Shown in pieces: positions 11,636-21,391 of a stretch of DNA of 64,000 nt (the stretch's first letter is position 1; the number at the start of each line of letters is the position of its first letter). Position numbers and translations under genes: made by a program. The stretch comes from Streptomyces sp. 6-11-2 (GTDB lineage: Bacteria; Actinomycetota; Actinomycetes; Streptomycetales; Streptomycetaceae). The notes below the pieces were generated by a model, which was not told the DNA's origin, did no database searches, and saw nothing but the letters and a program-made list of their open reading frames with translations. Location of the stretch: assembly GCF_006540305.1 (NCBI RefSeq), contig NZ_BJOR01000001.1, forward strand, positions 2,480,001 through 2,544,000. Reading direction: 5' to 3'.

Positions 11636-13785
11636 CGGAGCAGCCGACCTCCTTCGAACGCCCCCAGCCGGGCGCCGACCCCGCGGACGCCGGTGGGGCG
11701 CTTCTGCGTACCCCCACCGCCCCGGGGGCCGCGGCGTTACCTCTTCAGTCCGGCCCGGCCGACGACGTGCCGCGTCCGGTCGGCGCGGCCGGGTCCGAGC
11801 ATTCCCAGTCGGCGTCCGCCGAGCCCGACGCACACCGTCCGCGCCCCGCGCCGGAGGGCATCCCCGCCCAGCCGGACGCAGCGGCCAGGGTCACCGGGGG
11901 CAGGACCGGCGAGGACGGGACCCCCGACGGCACCGACTCCGGGCAGGCGAACGCCGAGGCGCCCCCCGCGGCGGGCGGGCCCGGCGGCCGGGAGCGGCGG
12001 GCCGGGCGCGGTGTGCCTCCCGACGGCCAGGAGCGCCGTACCGGGCAGGGACTGCCGCCCGGGCGGACGCTGCCCATGCGTCGGGACGGGGACCGGCTGC
12101 GGTTCGTGGGGGCGGCCACCCGGCGCATCGCCCGTGGCATGGACCTCGACGAGATCGTCCTGGGGCTGTGCCGGGCCACCGTGCCGACCTTCTCCGACGC
12201 CATCCTCGTGTATCTGCGCGAGCCGCTGCCGGTGGGCGACGAGCGGCCCGCCGGCCCGCTCGTCCTGCGGCTGCGGCGCACCGACCGGATACCGGCGGAG
12301 CGCGACACCGAGCTGGGGTTCATGCCGGCGCCGGTGCCGGAGCAGCCGGCCGAGCTGTCGGCGGTGACCAACGAGCTGTGCGAGGTACGGCCCGGCTCCG
12401 CGCTGGGCGAGGTGCTGCGCGGCGTACGTCCGGTGTTCACGGACACCGCGTCGGCCCATGCCGCGCTGACGGAACTCCTCGGCGAGGACTCCGAGTTGGT
12501 CGTGCCCGACGGGCAGCGCACCATTCTCGCCCCGCTGCGCGGCCGGCGCCGGGTCATCGGTGCCGCGCTGTTCCTGCGTCGCCCGGAGCGCCACGCGTTC
12601 CAGCCCGACGACCTGCTCGTCGCCGCGCAGCTCGCCACGCACAGCGCCCTCGGCATCGACAAAGCGGTGCTGTACGGCCGTGAGGCGTACATCGCCGACG
12701 AGTTGCAGCGCACCATGCTGCCGGAGACGCTGCCCCGCCCCACCGGCGTACGGCTGGCCTCCCGCTATCTGCCCGCCGCGGAGACCGCGCGGGTCGGCGG
12801 GGACTGGTACGACGCGATCCCACTGCCCGGCAGCCGGGTCGCCCTCGTCGTCGGCGACGTCATGGGCCACTCCATGACCTCGGCCGCGATCATGGGCCAG
12901 CTGCGCACCACCGCGCAGACCCTGGCCGGGCTCGACCTGCCGCCGCAGGAGGTGCTGCACCACCTCGACGAGCAGGCGCAGCGCCTGGGCTCCGACCGCA
13001 TGGCGACCTGCCTGTACGCGGTCTACGACCCGGTCGCGCACCGCATCACCATCGCCAACGCCGGCCACCCGCCGCCGGTCCTGCTGCACCTGGGCGGCCG
13101 CTCGGAGGTGCTGCGGGTGCCGCCGGGCGCGCCGATCGGCGTCGGCGGTGTCGACTTCGAGGCGGTCGAGCTGGACGCCCCGGCGGGCGCGACCCTGCTG
13201 CTCTACACCGACGGCCTGGTCGAGTCACGGCTGCGGGACGTGTGGACGGGCATAGAGCAGCTGCGCGAGAAGCTCTCGGCGACCGCGCAGCTCACCGGCC
13301 CCGACCATCCGCCGCCGCTGGAGGCGCTGTGCGACGAGGTGCTCGACATGCTCGGCCCGGGTGACCGGGATGACGACATCGCGCTCCTCGCCGCCCGTTT
13401 CGACGGCATCGCGCCGAGCGACGTGGCGTACTGGACCCTGGACCCGGAGGACTCCGCCCCCGGCCAGGCCCGCCGCCTGGCCCGACGGGCGCTGGCCCGC
13501 TGGGGCCTGGAGGAACTCACCGACTCCGTGGAGCTGCTGATCAGCGAGGTCGTCACCAACGCCGTGCGCTACGCCTCCCGCCCGGTCACCCTGCGCCTGC
13601 TGCGCACCGATGTGCTGCGCTGCGAGGTCGGCGACGACGTCCCGCAGTTGCCGCGTCTGCGGCAGGCCCGCGCCACGGACGAGGGCGGACGCGGACTGTA
13701 CCTGGTCAACCGGATGGCCAGACGCTGGGGCGCGACCCGGCTGAGCACCGGCAAGGTGGTCTGGTTCGAGCTGAACCAGGGCTGA
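11617..13785 (+). CDS. GAF-SpoIIE phosphatase-HATPase regulatory protein
   Basis: This 722-residue protein has a Pro/Ala-rich disordered N-terminus (to ~150) and a GAF-like sensory region. It continues with a SpoIIE/PP2C serine phosphatase domain (GGDWYDAIPLPG, GDVMGHSMTSAAIMGQLR, LLYTDGLVE, GDRDDDIALL). The C-terminal anti-sigma-type ATPase has ISEVVTNAVRYAS and GGRGLYLVNRMARRWG. Such fusions act in partner-switching control of alternative sigma factors. The frame's ATG is 11617, but a GTG at 11632 overlaps the stop of the small upstream ORF and may be the true start (717 residues). It is followed by a strong terminator. Confidence 0.9.
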   Translation: MDSTRVTEQPTSFERPQPGADPADAGGALLRTPTAPGAAALPLQSGPADDVPRPVGAAGSEHSQSASAEPDAHRPRPAPEGIPAQPDAAARVTGGRTGEDGTPDGTDSGQANAEAPPAAGGPGGRERRAGRGVPPDGQERRTGQGLPPGRTLPMRRDGDRLRFVGAATRRIARGMDLDEIVLGLCRATVPTFSDAILVYLREPLPVGDERPAGPLVLRLRRTDRIPAERDTELGFMPAPVPEQPAELSAVTNELCEVRPGSALGEVLRGVRPVFTDTASAHAALTELLGEDSELVVPDGQRTILAPLRGRRRVIGAALFLRRPERHAFQPDDLLVAAQLATHSALGIDKAVLYGREAYIADELQRTMLPETLPRPTGVRLASRYLPAAETARVGGDWYDAIPLPGSRVALVVGDVMGHSMTSAAIMGQLRTTAQTLAGLDLPPQEVLHHLDEQAQRLGSDRMATCLYAVYDPVAHRITIANAGHPPPVLLHLGGRSEVLRVPPGAPIGVGGVDFEAVELDAPAGATLLLYTDGLVESRLRDVWTGIEQLREKLSATAQLTGPDHPPPLEALCDEVLDMLGPGDRDDDIALLAARFDGIAPSDVAYWTLDPEDSAPGQARRLARRALARWGLEELTDSVELLISEVVTNAVRYASRPVTLRLLRTDVLRCEVGDDVPQLPRLRQARATDEGGRGLYLVNRMARRWGATRLSTGKVVWFELNQG

Positions 13786-13803
13786 GCCGGAACCAGCGGA
13801 CAC

Positions 13804-13840
13804 GCGAAGGGGCGCCCGGTCCGACCGGGCGCCCCTTCGC
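13804..13840. terminator. Strong bidirectional terminator
   Basis: A perfect 17-bp inverted repeat with a 3-nt loop (arms 13804-13820 and 13824-13840) separates the converging phosphatase and penicillin-binding protein genes. Confidence 0.85.
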
Positions 13841-13859
13841 GCTGCTCACCGCGCGTCGC

Positions 13860-16205
13860 TCACTGCTGATCGTTGGGCAGGAGCGGGTTGTCGCTGAGGC
13901 CGTCCGTCGGCTCTCTGCTCGACGACGTGTCGCTCGGCGACTGCGACGGCGTCTGGCTCGGTGTCTGCGACGGCGTCTGGCTGGGCGTCTCGCTGGGCGA
14001 CTCGGACACCGACGGCGCGGTGGTGGTGGGCGTCTCGGACGGAGTCTCGCTCGGCGACTCGGTGACCGTCGGGGACGTGGACGGCTCCACGGCGGCACCC
14101 TGCTTGGCTTCCAGGTCGAACTTGCGGACCTCGCCCATCGCGTGGAAGGTGTAGTCGGCCCAGATCTGCGCGGGGTAGCCACCGCCGTTGATACGGCCGC
14201 TGCCCGGGATGAGGCCGGTGGCACCGCTCAGCGTGGTGTGCGCGTGGGTCTTCGGGTTCTCGCCGAACAGGCCGACGGAGGTGACCAGGCCCGGCGTGTA
14301 GCCGGTGAACCAGGCGGACTTGTTCTCGTCGGACGTGCCCGTCTTGCCCGCCACCTGCTGGCCGTTGCGCTGCGGATTGTCCCGCACCGACCTTTTGGCC
14401 GTACCGTCGTCGACCACGCCGGTCAGCACGGAGGTGACCGTGTCGGCGGCCTCGCGGCTGATGACCTGCTCGCCTATCGGGTCGGCCATCTTGACCGAAC
14501 GGCTCTTCTGCTCGGCCGACTTCACGATGGTCGGGGTGACCTTCTTGCCGTGGTTGTCGAGGGTGGCGTACATCCCCGCCATCTCCAGCGGGCTGGCGCC
14601 CATGGAGCCCAGCGTCTGGGCCGGTACGGCCTGCATGCCCTTGGTGTTCATGCCGAGCTTGCCGGCGACCTCCATCACCCTGTCCATGCCCACGTCGACG
14701 CCCATCTGCGCGAAGACGGAGTTGACGGACTGGTTCATGGCCCTCTGGACCGTGATGTCGCCGTAGTTCTGGTCGTCCTCGTTGGGCGGTCCGAAGCCGA
14801 CCTTGGTGCCGTGGTCCAGGACCTGACGGCCGCTGGTGCCGTCGTAGACGGTGTTCGCCGCGATCGGCCGGCCGTCCTGGGTCCTGGAGTCCTCCTCCAG
14901 CGCCGCGGCCAGGATGACCGGCTTGAAGGTGGAGGCCGGCTGGTAGTCCCTCCGGGTCGCGTTGCTGAGGTAGTGCTTCAAGTAGTCCACGCCGCCGTAC
15001 AGGGCGACGATGTGCCCGGACTCCGGGTCGACGGAGACGGCACCGGCCTGGACGTGCCCGTCCACCGTCCGCTTCTTCGCGTCCAGCTTGCCGGTGAGCT
15101 GCGACGTGACCGCCTCTTCCAGCGCGGACTGCTTCTTCTTGTCGATGTTCAGGGTGATGGTCCAGCCCTGGCCTTCGACCGCCTGCTCCGCCTGGCCCTG
15201 GGTCAGGTCCTGATCCTTCATCAGCTGCTCTTCGAGCTGCTGGTTGGCGAGGGCGATCAGGTAGCCCTTCTGGCCCTCCCGTCCGGGAGCGGGCCGGGGT
15301 TCCTTGGGGACGGGGAACTTCATGGCCTGCCGCTTGCCGGCGTCCAGCCAGCGCTGCTTGACCATGTTGTCCAGCACGTAGTTCCAGCGCTGCTGCGCGA
15401 GCCGCTTGCCGGTGTCGCTCGCGACGGCCCAGTCGTATTGGCTCGGAGCCTGCATCAGGGCCGCCAGGTACGCGCCCTGCTCGACGCTGAGGTCCTTGGC
15501 GTCGACGCGGTAGTAGGCCTGCGCGGCGGCCTGGATGCCGTAGGCGCCCCGGCCGTAGTAGCTGGTGTTGATGTAGCCGGCGAGGATGTCGTCCTTCGAC
15601 ATCCTCTGGTCCACCTTCAGCGAGATGACCAGTTCCTTCAGCTTGCGCGTGACGGTCTGGTCCTGGTTGAGGTAGAAGTTCTTGACGTACTGCTGGGTGA
15701 TCGTCGAGCCGCCCTGCGCGCCCTTGCCGCTCACCGTGTTGAGCAGACCGCGGGCGGTGCCCTTCAGGTCGACGCCGTTGTCGGTGTAGAAGCTCTTGTT
15801 CTCGGCCGCGACGAAGCAGTGCTGGACGGCCTTGGGCACCTTCGACAGGTCCACCATCTCGCGGTTGACCTCGCCGGTACGCGCCAGGATCGTGCCGTCG
15901 CTGTACTTGTAGATGTTGCTCTGGCGCTGCGCGTCGGCGTTGCCCTCGGGTATGTCCACGACCAGGTACAGCACGATGAAGGCGCCCATGCCCAGCAGGC
16001 AGACGCCGAAGAAGGTGCCGAGCATCTTCTTCCAGGTGAACAGGCGGCCCATGCCGCTCTTCCCCTTCGGCTTCGCCGCCCGGCGGGCCGCGGCCCTGCC
16101 GCCGCCCGCGGGTCCTATGCCGGCCGCCGGTGTCCCGGACGAGCCCTGGGGCGCCGCGCGGCGGCCCCCGTGCTGCCGCGCTCGTCTCTCTTCCGCTCGT
16201 CCCAT
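13860..16205 (-). CDS. Class A bifunctional penicillin-binding protein
   Basis: The 781-residue protein polymerises and cross-links peptidoglycan. After a basic N-terminus and one membrane segment (~58-85) comes a GT51 glycosyltransferase with AAENKSFYTDNGVD and GGSTITQQYVKN. The transpeptidase carries the SxxK motif (PASTFKP), SxN (QSVNSV) and KTG (VAGKTGTSDENKSAWFTGY). The last ~75 residues form a Ser/Thr/Pro/Glu tail with repeated SETPSQTP units. It lies head-to-head with the SPFH gene across ~260 bp. Confidence 0.95.
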   Translation of the reverse strand: MGRAEERRARQHGGRRAAPQGSSGTPAAGIGPAGGGRAAARRAAKPKGKSGMGRLFTWKKMLGTFFGVCLLGMGAFIVLYLVVDIPEGNADAQRQSNIYKYSDGTILARTGEVNREMVDLSKVPKAVQHCFVAAENKSFYTDNGVDLKGTARGLLNTVSGKGAQGGSTITQQYVKNFYLNQDQTVTRKLKELVISLKVDQRMSKDDILAGYINTSYYGRGAYGIQAAAQAYYRVDAKDLSVEQGAYLAALMQAPSQYDWAVASDTGKRLAQQRWNYVLDNMVKQRWLDAGKRQAMKFPVPKEPRPAPGREGQKGYLIALANQQLEEQLMKDQDLTQGQAEQAVEGQGWTITLNIDKKKQSALEEAVTSQLTGKLDAKKRTVDGHVQAGAVSVDPESGHIVALYGGVDYLKHYLSNATRRDYQPASTFKPVILAAALEEDSRTQDGRPIAANTVYDGTSGRQVLDHGTKVGFGPPNEDDQNYGDITVQRAMNQSVNSVFAQMGVDVGMDRVMEVAGKLGMNTKGMQAVPAQTLGSMGASPLEMAGMYATLDNHGKKVTPTIVKSAEQKSRSVKMADPIGEQVISREAADTVTSVLTGVVDDGTAKRSVRDNPQRNGQQVAGKTGTSDENKSAWFTGYTPGLVTSVGLFGENPKTHAHTTLSGATGLIPGSGRINGGGYPAQIWADYTFHAMGEVRKFDLEAKQGAAVEPSTSPTVTESPSETPSETPTTTAPSVSESPSETPSQTPSQTPSQTPSQSPSDTSSSREPTDGLSDNPLLPNDQQ

Positions 16206-16389
16206 GGGTCCGTACGCTCCGCTTCCGTCTCGCCTGTCACTCAGGTGCGTGGTCCGGGTCAGCTCAGAAAGCTAACACCGCCGTCTGTGACAAAGGCGCC
16301 CTGATACGTCCCATTACGGACGTGACAATCAGCACCCGCCCCAGTGGAACCGACGTTCCAGGGGCACCAAGGGTTGCCATCCGACGCTA

Positions 16390-16403
16390 AAGTGATATCA
16401 CTT
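16390..16403. promoter_or_regulatory. Perfect 14-bp palindrome AAGTGATATCACTT
   Basis: The AT-rich palindrome stands out in GC-rich DNA, 60 bp upstream of the SPFH start codon. A TTGCCA hexamer at 16374-16379 could be a -35 element, which would place the palindrome over the -10 region as expected for a repressor operator. The ribbon-helix-helix protein encoded two genes downstream is the obvious candidate ligand, by inference only. Confidence 0.6.
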
Positions 16404-16463
16404 AGATAGACAGAAACCGTGGTCCGAGATGCCACGGGCCCACGACGACCAGGGGGACCCGCC

Positions 16464-17441
16464 ATGCCCGCACAGCCACCGCGCGACGCCACGCACGACC
16501 TCGCACAGGACCCCGCACCCGTCACCGAGCCGACCGAGCTGCCCGCGATGCCGGAGCCGCGCGTGCGGGAGTTCCCGGCGCACAGCATCGCGGGCGGACT
16601 CGCCCTGCTCCTCGGCCTCCTCGGACTGCTGGTCGCCGCGGCCCTGTTCGCGGGCGGGGTGAACGCCTCGGCCACCGGCGCGAAGGCCGCGCTGATCGTC
16701 GTCGCCCTCGTGGTCGGCACCGGCGCGCTGCTCGGGATGTACGGACTGAACACGGTCGCGCCGGGCGAGGCCCGGGTGGTCCAGCTCTTCGGCCGCTACC
16801 GGGGCACGATCCGCGAGGACGGGCTGCGCTGGGTGAACCCCTTCACCTCCCGGACGAAGATCTCCACCCGCGTTCGCAACCACGAGACCGCCGTGCTCAA
16901 GGTCAACGACGCCTACGGCAACCCCATCGAACTCGCCGCGGTCGTGGTGTGGAAGGTGCGGGACACCGCGCAGGCCACCTTCGAGGTGGACGACTTCCTG
17001 GAGTTCGTCTCCACCCAGACCGAGGCGGCCGTACGGCACATCGCGATCGAGTACCCCTACGACGCCCACGACGAGAACGGGCTGTCGCTGCGCGGCAACG
17101 CCGAGGAGATCACCGAGAAGCTCGCCGCCGAACTGCACGCGCGTGTGGAGGCGGCCGGGGTGCAGATCGTCGAGTCCCGCTTCACGCATCTGGCCTACGC
17201 CCCCGAAATCGCCTCGGCGATGCTCCAGCGGCAACAGGCCGGCGCGGTCGTCGCGGCCCGCCGGGAGATCGTGGACGGCGCGGTCGGCATGGTCGAGGCG
17301 GCGCTCGCCCGGATCTCCGAGCAGGGGATCGTGGAACTGGACGAGGAACGGAAGGCGGCGATGGTCTCGAACCTGATGGTGGTGCTGTGCGGGGACCGGG
17401 CACCGCAGCCCGTGCTGAACACCGGGACGCTCTACCAGTGA
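16464..17441 (+). CDS. SPFH/band-7 domain membrane protein
   Basis: The 325-residue protein has two hydrophobic helices (~50-100) followed by an SPFH (stomatin/prohibitin/flotillin/HflK) domain. The domain shows [34 protein letters not shown] and later [33 protein letters not shown] coiled coil. SPFH proteins scaffold membrane microdomains or proteases. The ATG at 16464 follows AGGGGGA at good spacing; an upstream GTG at 16419 is less likely. It overlaps the next gene by GTGA, so the two are coupled. Confidence 0.88.
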   Translation: MPAQPPRDATHDLAQDPAPVTEPTELPAMPEPRVREFPAHSIAGGLALLLGLLGLLVAAALFAGGVNASATGAKAALIVVALVVGTGALLGMYGLNTVAPGEARVVQLFGRYRGTIREDGLRWVNPFTSRTKISTRVRNHETAVLKVNDAYGNPIELAAVVVWKVRDTAQATFEVDDFLEFVSTQTEAAVRHIAIEYPYDAHDENGLSLRGNAEEITEKLAAELHARVEAAGVQIVESRFTHLAYAPEIASAMLQRQQAGAVVAARREIVDGAVGMVEAALARISEQGIVELDEERKAAMVSNLMVVLCGDRAPQPVLNTGTLYQ

Positions 17442-17701
17442 CCGCCACCGAGGAAGGGTCCTCCCCCGGCCGCCGGCCGCGGCAGCGCAAGCAGGTGCTG
17501 CTGCGGCTGGACCCGTCGGTGTACGACGCGCTCGCCCGCTGGGCCTCGGACGAGCTCCGCTCGGCCAACGCGCAGATCGAGTTCCTCCTGCGCCGCGCCC
17601 TCGCGGAGACGGGCCGCCTGCCGGGCGAGGCCGGCCCCCTCCCGCGCCGGGGCCGCCCTCCGCGCGCCCCGCGACCGCCCGAGGGACCTCAGACCCCGTA
17701 G
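17438..17701 (+). CDS. Arc/MetJ-type ribbon-helix-helix protein
   Basis: This 87-residue basic protein contains a short ribbon-helix-helix pattern (KQVLLRLDPSVYDALARWAS, residues ~16-35, then NAQIEFLLRRALAETGRL) and a Pro/Arg-rich tail. RHH proteins bind operators as dimers. Its GTG overlaps the SPFH stop (GTGA). It may regulate the SPFH operon through the palindrome at 16390-16403, which is an inference. Confidence 0.75.
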   Translation: MTATEEGSSPGRRPRQRKQVLLRLDPSVYDALARWASDELRSANAQIEFLLRRALAETGRLPGEAGPLPRRGRPPRAPRPPEGPQTP

Positions 17702-17764
17702 CAGAACCGTGACAATCGCCCCCCACCTGCGCAGTCGCCCCTTCCGCCACCACGTCGACACGCG

Positions 17765-17786
17765 GCGTATACATGCCGCGTATACA
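17765..17786. promoter_or_regulatory. Two direct GCGTATACA repeats upstream of padR
   Basis: GCGTATACA occurs at 17765-17773 and 17778-17786, a 13-bp period, each with the palindromic core GTATAC. They lie 20-40 bp upstream of the PadR start codon. PadR operators are often such AT-rich TATAC-type repeats, so this is the likely autoregulatory site. Confidence 0.6.
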
Positions 17787-17806
17787 CACTGTGTAGAGTC
17801 GTCGGC

Positions 17807-18331
17807 ATGTCCATCGGTCACACCCTCCTGGGGCTCCTTGAGTCCGGCCCGCGTCACGGTTACGACCTGAAGCGGGCCTTCGACGAAAAGTTCGGTCACG
17901 ACCGGCCGCTGCACTACGGCCAGGTCTACTCGACGATGTCCCGACTGCTGAAGAACGGGCTCGTCGAGGTCGACGGAATCGAGGCGGGTGACGGCCCCGA
18001 GCGCAAGCGGTACGCGATCACCCAGGCCGGCGTCACCGACGTGGAGCGGTGGCTCGCCACGCCGGAGAAGCCGGAACTGTACCTTCAGTCGACGCTCTAC
18101 ACCAAGGTCGTCCTGGCGCTGCTCACCCATCGCGACGCCGCCGACGTCCTCGACACCCAGCGCGCCGAGCACCTGCGCAGCATGCGGATCCTGACCGAAC
18201 GCAAGCGCAAGGGGGATCTCGCCGACCAGCTCATCTGCGACCACGCCCTGTTCCACCTCGAGGCCGATCTGCGCTGGCTGGAGCTGACCGCGGCCCGCCT
18301 CGACAAGCTCCGTGAGGCGGTGGCCCGGTGA
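17807..18331 (+). CDS. PadR family transcriptional regulator
   Basis: The 174-residue protein has the PadR winged helix at its N-terminus (HTLLGLLESGPRHGYDLKRAFDEKF..GQVYSTMSRLLKNGLVEVDG) and an effector/dimer C-terminal helical domain (Vir-type). PadR proteins repress adjacent efflux genes until a toxic ligand binds. It overlaps the ABC transporter ATPase start by 4 bp (GTGA), strongly implying that it controls this exporter. Confidence 0.92.
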   Translation: MSIGHTLLGLLESGPRHGYDLKRAFDEKFGHDRPLHYGQVYSTMSRLLKNGLVEVDGIEAGDGPERKRYAITQAGVTDVERWLATPEKPELYLQSTLYTKVVLALLTHRDAADVLDTQRAEHLRSMRILTERKRKGDLADQLICDHALFHLEADLRWLELTAARLDKLREAVAR

Positions 18332-19017
18332 CTCCTCCCCCCGGCTCCCTGCTGACCGCCGAGAACCTGCGCAAGGCCTACGGTCCGACCACCGCCCTGG
18401 ACGGCGCCGGATTCTCCATCCACGCCGGCGAGGTCGTCGCCGTGATGGGGCCCTCCGGCTCCGGCAAGTCCACCCTGCTGCACTGCCTCGCCGGGATCGT
18501 CACCCCCGACTCGGGGTCGATCACCTACGACGGCCGTGAGCTGTCGACCATGACCGACGCCCAGCGCAGTGCGCTCAGGCGCTCGGAGTTCGGCTTCGTC
18601 TTCCAGTTCGGCCAGCTGGTGCCCGAGCTGACCTGCGTGGAGAACGTGGCCCTGCCGCTCCGGCTGAACGGCACCTCCCGCAAGGAGGCCGAGCGGGCGG
18701 CGCTGGAGTGGATGCGCCGGCTGGAGGTCGACGACCTGCGCAAGAAGCGCCCCGGCGAGGTCTCCGGCGGCCAGGGCCAGCGCGTCGCGGTGGCCCGGGC
18801 GCTGGTCACCGACCCGCGCGTGCTGTTCGCCGACGAGCCGACCGGCGCACTGGACTCGCTCAACGGCGAGCGCGTGATGGAACTGCTCACGGAGGCCGCC
18901 CGGTCGTCCAACGCGGCGGTCGTCCTCGTCACCCACGAGGCACGGGTCGCCGCGTACTCCGACCGCGAGATCGTCGTGCGGGACGGCAAGTCCCGGGACA
19001 TGGAGCGCGTCGTATGA
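18328..19017 (+). CDS. MacB/LolD-type ABC transporter ATP-binding protein
   Basis: The 229-residue ATPase shows Walker A (GPSGSGKST, ~37-45), the signature VSGGQGQRVAVARAL, Walker B (VLFADEPTGALDS) and the H-loop (VTHEA). It couples ATP hydrolysis to the FtsX-type permease whose ATG overlaps its stop (ATGA). The PadR-ATPase-permease order fits a drug- or lipid-exporting system. Confidence 0.93.
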   Translation: MTPPPGSLLTAENLRKAYGPTTALDGAGFSIHAGEVVAVMGPSGSGKSTLLHCLAGIVTPDSGSITYDGRELSTMTDAQRSALRRSEFGFVFQFGQLVPELTCVENVALPLRLNGTSRKEAERAALEWMRRLEVDDLRKKRPGEVSGGQGQRVAVARALVTDPRVLFADEPTGALDSLNGERVMELLTEAARSSNAAVVLVTHEARVAAYSDREIVVRDGKSRDMERVV

Positions 19018-21356
19018 GCGTGCGTCAGTGGGCCCGCGACCTGAGCATGGGGGCAAGGTTCGCGTTCACGGGGGGACGCGAGGGATGGCTCCGGGTCGTG
19101 CTCACGGCGGTCGGCGTCGGGCTCGGCGTGGCACTGCTGCTGCTCACGACCGCGATACCGAGCGCGCTGTCGGTACGGCACGAGCGGAGCGAGGCCCGCG
19201 AGGACTACACCTACATCCAGAACCCCCCGCCGAGGGCCGACGACACCCTGGTGATCGCGGACATCGACACGACGTACCACGACAAGGAGGTACGCGGACG
19301 GCTGGTGGAGCCCGAGGGGCCGCGGGCGCCGCTTCCCCCGGGGGTGGCCGCGTACCCGAAGCCGGGCGAGATGGTGGTCTCGCCCGCGCTCAGGGAACTG
19401 CTCGACTCCGGCTCCGGAAGGCTGCTGCGGGAGCGGCTGCCGTACCGCGTGGTCGGCACGATCGCCGAGAGCGGACTCATCGGCTCCCGCGAACTGGCCT
19501 ACTACGCGGGCGTGGAGAATCTGGCGCCGCGCATCAACGGCTGGCAGGTGGCCCGGATCACCGAGTTCGGCAGCCCGCAGCGCACGGAGCGCTCGGACCC
19601 GGTGCTGCTGCTGCTCGTGATGGTCGTCTTCGTGGCACTGCTGATGCCGGTCGCCGTGTTCATCGCCGCGGCGGTACGGTTCGGGGGCGAGCAGCGCGAC
19701 CGCAGGCTCGCCGCGCTCCGGCTGGTCGGCTCCGACAGCCGGATGACCCGTCGCATCGCGGCCGGCGAGGCGATGGCGGGCGCGTTGCTCGGGCTGGTCT
19801 TCGGTACGGTCTTCTTCCTGATCGGCCGTCAGGCCGCCGGGTCCGTCGAGGTCGTCGGCATCAGCGTCTTCCCCAGCTACCTCAATCCCTCCCCCTGGCT
19901 GGCCGCGCTGGTCGCGGTCGCGGTGCCTGCCGCGGCGGTGCTGGTCACCCTGCTGGCGCTGCGCGGAGTGGTCATCGAGCCGCTGGGCGTGGTGCGCACG
20001 GCGAAGCCCGCGCGGCGCCGGCTGTGGTGGCGGCTGCTGCTTCCCGTCGTGGGCCTGGGGATGCTCTACCCGATGCTCGGCCAGGGCCGCGGCAACGGCG
20101 ACTTCAACCAGTACCTGGTGATCGGCGGCGTGACCCTGCTGCTGATCGGGGTGACCGCGCTGCTGCCGTGGACCGTGGAGACGGTCGTCGGCCGGCTCGG
20201 CGGCGGTGGAGTGGCCTGGCAACTGGCCGTACGGCGGCTCCAGTTGAGCAGCGGTACGGCGGCACGGCTGGTCAGCGGCATCGCGGTCGCGGTGGCCGGG
20301 GCGATCGCGCTCCAGATGCTCTTCGCCGGAATCCAGGGCGACTACACCAAGGACTCCGGAAAGAACCTCTACCGGGCCCAGATGGAGGTGAGCGCGCCGC
20401 GGGGCATCTCGCTCACCGGGGCCGCCGAGAAGTTCTCGGCCACGAAGGGCGTACGGAAGGCCACGGTGCTGTCCCAGGCATCGGTCGGTGACAAGTCCTG
20501 GAAGAGCGAGGAGGAGGAGGAATCTCGTGTCTCGGCCACGGTGACGATCGGCGACTGCGCCTCCCTGCGCGAAGTGGCGCGCATGTCCTCCTGCCACGAC
20601 GGGGACGTCTTCGCCCTCAGCGGCAGCCAGTTCGATGCCGACACGGTGAAGCTGGTCAAGCCCGGCCGCGAGCTGTACTTCGACCTGTCCTCGGGCATGG
20701 AGCAGGACGATGTTCCGTGGACCGTCCCGGCCACCGTGAAGCCCGCCCGGTCGATCGAGGACCCCATGGGAGAAAGGCGCAGCGGCCTGCTGATGACACC
20801 GGCCGCGGCGCCCCCGGGGACGGACACGACGGTCTGGGGACAGATCTACCTGTCGATCGACCAGTCGGTCCCGAACGTGCACGAGTACGTGCGCAACACG
20901 GCGGCGGCGGTCGACCCGATGACGGGCGCACACGTGTGGGTCGCCGCCGAGGAGTCGAAGAAGTTCGCCTCCATCCGCACCGGCCTGTTCGTCGGCGCGA
21001 CCTGTGTGCTGCTGCTGATCGGGGCGAGCCTGCTGGTGTCGCAGCTGGAGCAGTTGCGGGAGCGGAAGAAGCTGCTGTCGGCGCTGGTCGCGTTCGGCAC
21101 CCGGCGGCGCACGCTGAGCCTGTCGGTGCTGTGGCAGACGGCGATCCCGGTCATGCTCGGCCTGCTGCTGGCCGCGGCGGTCGGGATGACGCTGGGAGCG
21201 GTGCTGCTGAAGATGACGAACACCACGGTGGCCGTGCACTGGCCGAGTGTGCTGGCGATGACCGGCATCGGCGCGGGAGTCGTCCTCACGGTCACCCTGC
21301 TCAGCCTTCCGCCGCTGCTGCGCCTGATGCGCCCGGACGGCCTGCGCACGGAGTGA
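19014..21356 (+). CDS. FtsX-type ABC transporter permease
   Basis: The 780-residue membrane protein begins with MSVRQWARDLSMGARFAFTG and a first membrane helix at ~25-45. It contains two FtsX/MacB-like membrane blocks (around residues 190-420 and 660-770) separated by extracytoplasmic regions. The start is set by the ATGA overlap with the ATPase gene; longer upstream frames are shadows. The pair probably exports a substrate across the membrane under PadR control; the substrate is unknown. Confidence 0.9.
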   Translation: MSVRQWARDLSMGARFAFTGGREGWLRVVLTAVGVGLGVALLLLTTAIPSALSVRHERSEAREDYTYIQNPPPRADDTLVIADIDTTYHDKEVRGRLVEPEGPRAPLPPGVAAYPKPGEMVVSPALRELLDSGSGRLLRERLPYRVVGTIAESGLIGSRELAYYAGVENLAPRINGWQVARITEFGSPQRTERSDPVLLLLVMVVFVALLMPVAVFIAAAVRFGGEQRDRRLAALRLVGSDSRMTRRIAAGEAMAGALLGLVFGTVFFLIGRQAAGSVEVVGISVFPSYLNPSPWLAALVAVAVPAAAVLVTLLALRGVVIEPLGVVRTAKPARRRLWWRLLLPVVGLGMLYPMLGQGRGNGDFNQYLVIGGVTLLLIGVTALLPWTVETVVGRLGGGGVAWQLAVRRLQLSSGTAARLVSGIAVAVAGAIALQMLFAGIQGDYTKDSGKNLYRAQMEVSAPRGISLTGAAEKFSATKGVRKATVLSQASVGDKSWKSEEEEESRVSATVTIGDCASLREVARMSSCHDGDVFALSGSQFDADTVKLVKPGRELYFDLSSGMEQDDVPWTVPATVKPARSIEDPMGERRSGLLMTPAAAPPGTDTTVWGQIYLSIDQSVPNVHEYVRNTAAAVDPMTGAHVWVAAEESKKFASIRTGLFVGATCVLLLIGASLLVSQLEQLRERKKLLSALVAFGTRRRTLSLSVLWQTAIPVMLGLLLAAAVGMTLGAVLLKMTNTTVAVHWPSVLAMTGIGAGVVLTVTLLSLPPLLRLMRPDGLRTE

Positions 21357-21364
21357 CCCCCGGG

Positions 21365-21391
21365 ACTGAGCCCCCGCACCCGGGGCTCAGT
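21365..21391. terminator. Bidirectional terminator between permease and oxyR
   Basis: ACTGAGCCCC (21365-21374) pairs perfectly with GGGGCTCAGT (21382-21391). The hairpin begins 9 bp after the permease stop and covers the oxyR stop codon. Confidence 0.8.
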
